Below are positions 57,035 to 64,000 of a DNA stretch of 64,000 nt, piece after piece. The position numbers and the translations under genes are program-made. Under the pieces are notes generated by a model that was not told the DNA's origin, did not search any database, and saw nothing but the letters and a program-made list of their open reading frames with translations. Every line of letters starts with the position of its first letter. Position 1 is the first letter of the stretch. The stretch spans positions 26,553 to 90,552 of the forward strand of contig JAGVSM010001232.1 in the NCBI GenBank assembly GCA_022494885.1, in the 5' to 3' direction. The stretch comes from Micrasema longulum. Taxonomy: Eukaryota; Arthropoda; Insecta; Trichoptera; Brachycentridae.

Positions 57035-59100
57035 ATTGGTTTGACTCATATTAAGTTTAGTCTTATAAATTCAAGACAAATCTAGTCACGCAATAATAAG
57101 GAACATTAATAATTTCTCTCCTATCTGAATGGATCAGCATCCAATATTGCGAATGGTGCACTTCAAATCCGAACTAACCTGTTCGATCGTGTTTTTCAAT
57201 CTTCTATTCTGTTGCGCAACTAAAAAACATATTTTTTATTTTACCTCTTAATTCTTATCAACAATCCAACGTCGATTTTCTTGCAACAACTTGCGTGAGG
57301 TTTGTCATATTCACGCTTCCTTTTATGCTGAAAACGCGAGTGTACATAAGTACTCTACAGTTTTACTTATGGCCCGAGTAGAATAGCACGTGGAAAATGA
57401 ACGCCTTCTTCTCTTTACTCAGTTTGTCTTTAGAATCTTGAATCTAAAATACGAATCAATTCTACTAGAGTGTAATCAATAAAATAAATGTCCTTTTATA
57501 TTTTCACAATTGTTGCCCGTATCTACAGTAACATCATTTATCATGTTTCGTCAATAATTTATTTCAAATGAAGCAAAATAGTTTTGGCAAAATTATTTAT
57601 TGAGAATAGTATTCAAACAATAAAGGTAACATATATTTAAATATAATGTTTAAAAAAAATATAGTTAAGTTAAACCAGAAAATAATATTTCGTATGATAT
57701 TTTTATATTAAAAGTCATATTTAGGTGTGCCAATATTTATTGTGAGTATACTTTTACCAAAAACAGCTATTAATATTTTTCTTAAAATTGCACTTCATTT
57801 TATCATATTTTGAAACAAAAATCAAATTGAGTTTATTATTTTTTTTAAATAATAATATGCTCATGGTTAAATTATTTATGAATTGTCTTTTATTTATTTT
57901 TTGCCATGCGTTGTGTATATATTTATATTTTCAAACGTGCACGAGTTTAAGTTAGTTATTTAAGTAACGATTTTTTGTTCAAAAATAATTTAATGAATAT
58001 GCAAAAAAATATTTAATAAAAGCTTTTTGTTTTATCCCAGCAATTTAAAAATAGACTGAAAATAAAGACTTTACTTAGACTTCTAAATAATTTATTCATT
58101 AAATTGTACCTATTTCTGTAACCGAAATATAGCAATATCAAAACATTTATTTATGAACAAGTTATGTTGTGATTTTTCAACATTGAAACATTATATTTAT
58201 TCATGCACGTAAACAAAAATTGCTCAGATGAATTACAAAATTATATAAAGTTGAATTGATAAAATTGGTTACTTGAATCACGTTGTAGGTATTAAATTAG
58301 AAATGTGGAAAGATAATTTAAGATTTTGGTTCAACTAAAAAAATATATACTATTTGTTAAAAAGGGTGGAAATAATTTTATCATAGCGACTAAAAAAATA
58401 CCATTTCATAACAGATACTGTAAATAATGTTAAATTCTTATACCGAATAGTATAAATTTAGTTATAGTTATAAGTACCTATCTAAATAATTTTTTAAAAA
58501 TAAATATCTACAAAAAATATATTCCTTTACAAACGACCGTTTTTTTAATTAAATTTTCCTTTAGTATTTATTGTTCTACGAAATCAAATAATCACCTTTA
58601 ACACAAAACAAACTCAAAGTTAAGAAAAATTGGTTTGTAAAACAAAAAAAAACAATATTCAATACGCATTAAGTGACTATATTAATTACTACCTAATACT
58701 GTTATTACCTTTTTTATATAATAGAGAGTTTGTTAAGCGATTGGATTCCTTATTCTTATTTTTAGAGATGGATATCAGTGCTATGTAAGTTCCTGACGTC
58801 ACTGTGACCTGTGAAGACCTTTTGTGATCTATGCATTCGAAGCTTATGTAATTAAGGTTAAGAGCTGTTACGTATTTTATCTGCAATGCCTACAGTGATT
58901 TATTTATTATTTATTTATTTTGTAAAACATAAACGGCAAATCTGCATTTTACAAACATTTATAATATTAACATATTTGGCTTAATATGAATTTCCTTATA
59001 CCCAAGATTTATAAAAATAAATAAATTATACAGCATATTCAGTAGAAAGTTTAAATGATAAAACATTCAAAATAAACTTATGTTGGTTTGGCGGTTCAAA
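57035..59100. other. AT-rich intergenic sequence, nothing identified
   Basis: No coding signal, repeat copy or RNA gene recognised. 58890-59060 resembles a LINE 3' UTR (TTATTTATTTTGTAAAACAT) but has no coding part. Confidence 0.45.
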
Positions 59101-59104
59101 CAAA

Positions 59105-59145
59105 TTAAATTGTTACAGTTACAGTTACAATAACAGTACCAGTGA
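59105..59145. repeat. (GTTACA)n short tandem repeat
   Basis: TTGTTACAGTTACAGTTACA at the truncated 3' side of the R1-clade LINE. Confidence 0.75.
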
Positions 59146-59149
59146 CCTG

Positions 59150-62100
59150 TCTACGTTGAAAAAGTGAAAGCAGATGTCCGCGGTGAAATGGTCATCACCG
59201 GGCGCCTTTTCCGGATTAATATTTTATATTATATCCTCAATCTCCTCTACCGTAAATATTCGATCGCTTTCTGTGTAGGGTGTGATTTCCGCCATTCGCC
59301 TGATGTCAATTTGCTCACGAGTCTCTTGCTGTGTATTGTCGTCCAGAAAAAACCTCTCCAATAGACGGCTAGCGCTTTCCTCAGCCGAAGCTAAGTATTC
59401 GCTGCCATCCTTTAGCGTCGCTAATGGAGTGGTCTTTTTCCGGTTGACCAGCACTCTGTGAATTGCAGACCAGGCAGTTTCTCTGTTCTGAGAGCCGCAG
59501 TAATTTTTCCAGGATTCCGTTTTCGCTTTCTCAATGGTGATTTTGTAGGCTTGTTTGGCTTCGAGATACTCAGGAAGTGTCTTAGTCTCTCTACGGAGAG
59601 TACCTGAGTTCTGAAGCCTGTGCTTACATTTCCTAGCTTCTTATTTTAGTTTATCGAGCTCAGCGTTTCACCAGGGACAGGGTTGCCTTTTAAAGGGTTT
59701 CCTGATTGGTATACTTGCTTTGCACGATTCGTCTAAAATTTCCATCGACAAAATGATTTTCTGTCTAGCAGACTTGAAGAGCAGAATGTTATGTCGATAA
59801 CGCTCTTGAGGTGAAGGTGACCGCGAAAGGCCTCGAAAGTGGGCCGATTACCTTTATTTAAGGTGTGCAGATTTAGTTCAGATAAAAAATCTGCAACTAT
59901 TTCGCCCCTTTTGTCCGTTCTCGCGCTTCCCCACCACACATTTTTGGCGTTAAGATCACCTCCTATGAGAATGAGAACATCTCCTAAGAGTCTGAGTTTA
60001 TCCAGAGCGAGAGTAACATCCGAGGTTGGTTCCACGTACATGGATCCGATTACCATAGGTCCGGCGTCAGTTGTAATTTGAACCAGCGTTGTATTTGAGT
60101 CATTATAATATGAGCAAATGCTCAACAGAATTCCATTTAATTTGGGTTTGCAGATTATAACCGCTGCTTTACAGACATGCTCCGATGATGTTACCGATTG
60201 ATAAACGGTAACTCCCGATGCATTAATTTTGCCCGTGTTGCCTGTGTAAGGCTCCTGAAGCAGCAGTATAAGCAGCAGTATATGGCCAGTGCTTCTTCTT
60301 GTGCCGCTTTACAGCGGCCCAGGTTCCACTGTATAACTTTAGTTACGCCGTTGATGTGTAAATGGATCCCGGTTGTGGTAGTCAGAATGGAGCTAGCCAT
60401 AATTAACTCTCTCCATAGTCCTCATCATCATTTTTTTTCGGTAGGGACATTCCCTATCGTTGGCCCTGTGCTTAGATGCCTCAGTTTTACCCTTGGCCAT
60501 CTTGATGCAGTTCCAGCATCGATGATCGGCTTCTTTGTCCTTCTTAGTGCAGGTCATAGATTTATAGTCTCCAGCACAGTGCAAGCAGCGGTCTTTGTTT
60601 TCCATGCATCTTGCCACGGAATGACCAAAGCCCATGCATTTATAGCACTGCATTAAGGGGCAGCTGTCTTCGACCTGTACCCTCTGGTATCCAATGCTGA
60701 TTCGACCTTGGCTGATCATGGCTTCTCTCACCTCCTTGCTTACAAGAAAGATGGCATTTCTCAAACGCTCGCTGTTTTTGTTGCGGACCTTTGCAACTTT
60801 ATAGCGTCTTTGTTTTCCCCCGCGGCTTCGAAGATCGAGTCATTCTGCTGGAGAATGTACTCGATCATTTCCTCATCGCGGGTTTCCTTTTCGATGCCTT
60901 TCAGTAGGACGGTTGGCAATTAATCTTTTCCCCTCTTTGGCGACCAAGTTCTCCTTGGTCAACCTTGGGAGAGCAGCTCTAATTGTTTCGGCGTCATTGG
61001 ATGTTGGCAGCTTGATGATAACCTTATTGTCCTTTGCAGGTATCATGGCGCTAACCCCAACCTTCAAGACGGATGGTCTGACATCTTGCCTTAATGTTGC
61101 CATGATATCTGAGCTCGTCTTGGATTTATCCGAAGAGCTCACGATGATAGCATGGGAGGAACCTGATGCTGCCATGGAAGCGTAGCTTATCGAACCGGCT
61201 GGAGGTTGAATACTGGGGATGGCGGTTTTCTGTAAGAGAGATTTTTTTCCCTTCAAACTCGTCTCTTGCTGCTGTGTTTTTCTCGACATCTCGGAAGCCA
61301 AATCGATGATGTCAGTGGACAGACTTATCAGGCCTTCGCGAGTCTCCTTTGTGATGTTCCCTTTCAAAAGGTCCACCATGCGCAGGCTTTTGGTTGAAAG
61401 GGAAATCATTTTCAAAGACATGGAATCGAGGGGCATATCTTCTGACTAACCTTCTTCCCTTTTTACTACTTCCTGGCTGAAAATTGGCAAAAGGGTCCTT
61501 TGAGAAGCAATTTTTAAAGTCAAAAGGGCTGGTACCTTTGTCGTTGGCGCTGCTGTTTGGGACGTTGTCCCAGAACAGGAGAGAGTCGGCTCCTTTGTAC
61601 CGGCTGACTTCGGTACTGCTTCCTTGGCCTTAGCTTGCATCTGGCGGGTCGATTTTTTTGGCGGCTGCGGCTTCTTCGGTTGATCGGGCTTCTTTTTCAT
61701 GGTTGAAATGATTTTCTTTGGCTGTTCTTTCTTGATCTTTAGTTCCGGGCTGCTTTTTGATCTTATAATGGCCGAGAGAGAGCAAGGCGTCAAAATTGAC
61801 GTCTCGAAGGGGTTCTTCGCAGGCGAAGGCGTCGCCGTGGCCTTTCTCTCCGGCGTCGACATTCTCAGCTGCTGATTTGCGTTTGGGATCGGACCTAGAA
61901 GGACGTCAGCGTCCCTCTCCAGCTGGGAGCTGGAGGTGGAGTGTCTATACTCTCACTCGGAAATTCCGGGTGAGGTAAAACCACGCTCGACGGAAACTGT
62001 CCACCTGCGCTGATTTGATCCTGTTAATAAAAACAGGTCAAGCAGCCGAGGTGGTCGACCAGGAATGCGACCTTGACAAGGACCGGTAAATCTAAACTAA

Positions 62101-62800
62101 GCGAGAGCTGGTTGCTGCAGGACTAGAGTGGGTACTCGACACCTGCGCGCCAACCCGTTACCAAACCTTGAGAATGGCCGAAAGAAAAATAAATTCCTTC
62201 CCGCCAACCAAGGGCAGCCGCAAAAACTAAACCCTAGAGTTTAGCTAGCGGGCTAGCCCAAGGAGGATATAGCCTCACAACCACGAACGAAATATAACCG
62301 GATCTGGTCCAACGACTTGTCCCCGGCAACCCCGCCCGCAGCCGGACAAACCTGACACTACCCCGGGAGCGAAGTGGCTTGACCTCTCAAGGAGGGTAAC
62401 TCCCTCGCTCACGTACCCTCCGCCCGCAACTGATTACACCGAACACCTGCTAAGAGGGGGTGAGTCCTCTAGTTGGCGTCGACGCATAGCCGGAAAAAGC
62501 TAGCTGGTCTTTAGGTCTGCGGAGTGTCACTTACGTGACGGAAGAGTGCTCGAAAGCCGAGGGCAAGAGAAGGGAAGGGCACAAAAGTGAAGGACGCTCC
62601 TCAAGCACACGAAGAATCGACTGCACAGTCAAGAGAACGCCCCAAGAAACAACGCGCCCAAACCTTCTACCCTGTGGTACCCCATAGGTGGTTTCCTAAC
62701 TCAACCGACGTAGGTATAAACCGAAAAAACGCGATAACTTCCGAACTGCAAAAGATAAAAATATGCTTTCGCGGACTTAAATGTTTTTCTTGACGAGCCG
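59150..62800 (-). mobile_element. R1-clade LINE, minus strand, missing most of its reverse transcriptase
   Basis: From its 5' side (right): a GC-richer leader (about 62800-61870), then ORF1 (gag) at 61862-60393 and ORF2 from 60400. ORF2 opens MASSILTTTTGIHLHINGVT, followed by endonuclease KVIQWNLGRCKAAQEEALA, LLLQEPYTGNTGKINASG, VIGSMYVEP, LILIGGDLNAKNVWWGS (G-D-L-N-A intact), FEAFRGH..SVIDITF. The linker (NRETAWSAIHRVLVNRKKTT; DRIFTVEEIEDI) runs into NPEKAPGDDHFTADIC, the first block of the reverse transcriptase, and stops there. Several frameshifts. Knowledge of the clade: R1-group LINEs include TRAS and SART, which insert into (TTAGG)n. Assignment to either is not proven. Confidence 0.78.
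60393..61862 (-). pseudogene. Gag-like ORF1 of the R1-clade LINE, frameshifted
   Basis: Three blocks. 61862-61446: Lys/Pro/Ser-rich N-terminus (MSTPERKATATPSPAKNPF, KKPDQPKKPQPPKKS). 61436-60873: middle part (MPLDSMSLKMISLSTKSLRM, ATLRQDVRPSVLKVGVSAMI, KVIIKLPTSNDAETIRAALP). 60764-60393: zinc knuckles (CYKCMGFGHSVARC, then CLHCAGDYKSMTC, CWNC). The first knuckle is C-x2-C-x4-H-x4-C; in the second the expected His appears replaced. A stop at about 61446 and frame changes near 60890 break the protein. Confidence 0.75.
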
Positions 62801-63009
62801 CGTCGAATAGCGTTTATTGCAATTCTATCTTTTACCACTAGGAGAGCGTTCACCAAAAAAATGTTGATTTTTAGTTTTTTGTCAAAATTTTCACTTCACT
62901 TCATTTTTTTTAAATTATAAAAACACTTTTGAATTTGTCTTATCAATTTGCACAAATAAATATACCACAACACTATGTTGCATGACAAACGGATTTTTTC
63001 ACAACCACG

Positions 63010-63345
63010 TGGCAAAGTGAAAAAACAGTCTGTCTCAAAAACGGTAGGTGGTAGTATATATCTACCACAATTTTTTTAAAGGTCTTTTAACGGTGCACAA
63101 AATGAGCAAAAAATATTTATGAAAAACGCTACCATAAGGGCAGCGTTCTAAAAAACGGCACTTTTTAACGCGAAAAAACACTTTTTTATTATTTTTTAAC
63201 AAAACAAAACACGTACATAAAAACTAAAAACACTGTTAGACGCGCATAAAAAACACAAGTCAAACGATGTATAACACATATAAAAAAACGCATAAAAAAC
63301 CGCTCATAACGCTATTTGTAAATTTTTCACGGAGCTTTTTCACGG
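63010..63345. other. A-rich spacer between LINE leader and telomeric array
   Basis: Contains recurring GCATAAAAAAC-type words (63240-63310), e.g. CGCGCATAAAAAACAC and ACGCATAAAAAACCGCTC. No gene. Confidence 0.5.
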
Positions 63346-63346
63346 A

Positions 63347-64000
63347 GGTTGGGTTAGGTTAGGTTAGGTTAGGTTAGGTTAGGTTAGGTTAGGTTAGGTT
63401 AGGTTAGGTTAGGTTAGGTTAGGTTAGGTTAGGTTAGGTTAGGTTAGGTTAGGTTAGGTTAGGTTAGGTTAGGTTAGGTTAGGTTAGGTTAGGTTAGGTT
63501 GGGTTAGGTTAGGTTAGGTTAGGTTAGGTTAGGTTAGGTTAGGTTAGGTTGGGTTAGAGTTGGAGTTAGGTTAGGTTGGGTTAGGTTAGGTTAGGTTAAG
63601 GTTAGGTTAGGTTAGGTTAAGGTTGGAGTTGGGATTGGGTTAGAGTTGGTTGGATTAGGTTAGGTTAGGTTGGGTTGGAGTTAGGTTAGGTTAGGTTAGG
63701 TTAGGTTAGGTTAAGGTTAGGTTAGGTTAGGTTAGGTTAGGTTAGGTTAGGTTAGGTTAGGTTAGGTTAGGTTGGGTTAGGTTGGGTTAGGTTAGGTTGG
63801 GTTAGGTTGGGTTAGGTTGGGTTGGGTTAGGTTGGGTTAGGTTAGGTTGGGTTAGGTTGGGTTAGGTTAGGTTAGGTTGGGTTGGGTTAGGTTGGGTTAG
63901 GTTAGGTTAGGTTGGGTTAGGTTAGGTTGGGTTAGGTTAGGTTGGGTTAGGTTAGGTTGGGTTAGGTTAGGTTGGGTTAGGTTAGGTTGGGTTAGGTTAG
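63347..64000 (+). repeat. (TTAGG)n insect telomeric-type array
   Basis: Over 120 TTAGG-type units to the window edge. 63352-63500 is nearly uniform; 63500-63700 has GGAGTTGGGATTGGG-type interruptions; 63770-64000 mixes TTAGG with TTGGG, and from about 63900 shows a regular 15-bp unit TTAGGTTAGGTTGGG. The G-rich strand runs 5' to 3' to the right, as at a right-hand chromosome end. An internal array is equally possible, because the outer part is the less regular one. Confidence 0.92.

Noticed and set aside
1..64000. CRISPR arrays, bacterial operons or phage genes
   Set aside because: Nothing of this kind; the window is eukaryotic with introns, SINEs, LINEs and insect telomeric repeats.

Overview
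This is an AT-rich eukaryotic nuclear window, almost certainly from an insect and most likely a moth or butterfly. The signs are long AT-rich introns split by short, very GC-rich exons, a (TTAGG)n insect-type telomeric repeat, tRNA-derived SINEs, several LINE clades, and a '...CGTTTCCCCGTAGGGGTGGGCAGAG...'-type LINE 3' end that I associate with lepidopteran genomes. The order-level call is inference.

The only host gene I can support runs along nearly the whole + strand, from 6.27 to 55.81 kb. Thirteen exons, all with GT/AG borders and matching phases, join into one open frame of 821 residues. In order they give a signal peptide, five immunoglobulin domains, one fibronectin type III domain, a transmembrane helix and a cytoplasmic tail. 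Domain order, linker motifs and the combined Ig5+FN3 exon match the insect Sidestep (Side) family of neuronal surface receptors, ligands for Beaten-path proteins in axon guidance and synapse pairing. Which paralog it is cannot be decided here. The second-last exon can also be read through to its own stop, giving a different 23-residue tail.

Layout. 0-6 kb: decayed LINE pieces, a SINE and an unidentified ORF remnant. 6.3 kb: exon 1. 6.4-24.9 kb (intron 1): one copy of an unknown 1.35-kb repeat, a CR1/Jockey-like LINE split by a 2.26-kb inverted-repeat DNA transposon, another 1.2-kb repeat, and a near full-length two-ORF LINE (18.5-23.8 kb). 24.9 kb: exon 2. 25.3-39.1 kb (intron 2): another LINE, the second copy of the unknown repeat, a coiled-coil pseudogene interrupted by a SINE, LINE tails, and an RTE-like LINE on the minus strand. 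39.1-40.8 kb: exons 3-7. 40.8-55.8 kb: exons 8-13, with a Tigger-like transposase remnant, LINE fragments and SINEs between them. 56-59 kb: AT-rich sequence with a SINE. 59.1-63.3 kb: a minus-strand R1-clade LINE with gag, zinc knuckles and endonuclease but almost no reverse transcriptase. 63.35-64.0 kb: a (TTAGG)n array whose G-rich strand runs toward the right edge, as at a right-hand chromosome end.

The window is therefore one large cell-surface receptor gene whose introns have collected nested transposable elements. I found no evidence for a new multi-gene system. The most unusual items are the unidentified 1.35-kb repeat family, the DNA transposon with repeated subterminal motifs, the acidic insertion in Ig1, the two possible C-termini, and the LINE/telomeric-repeat junction.
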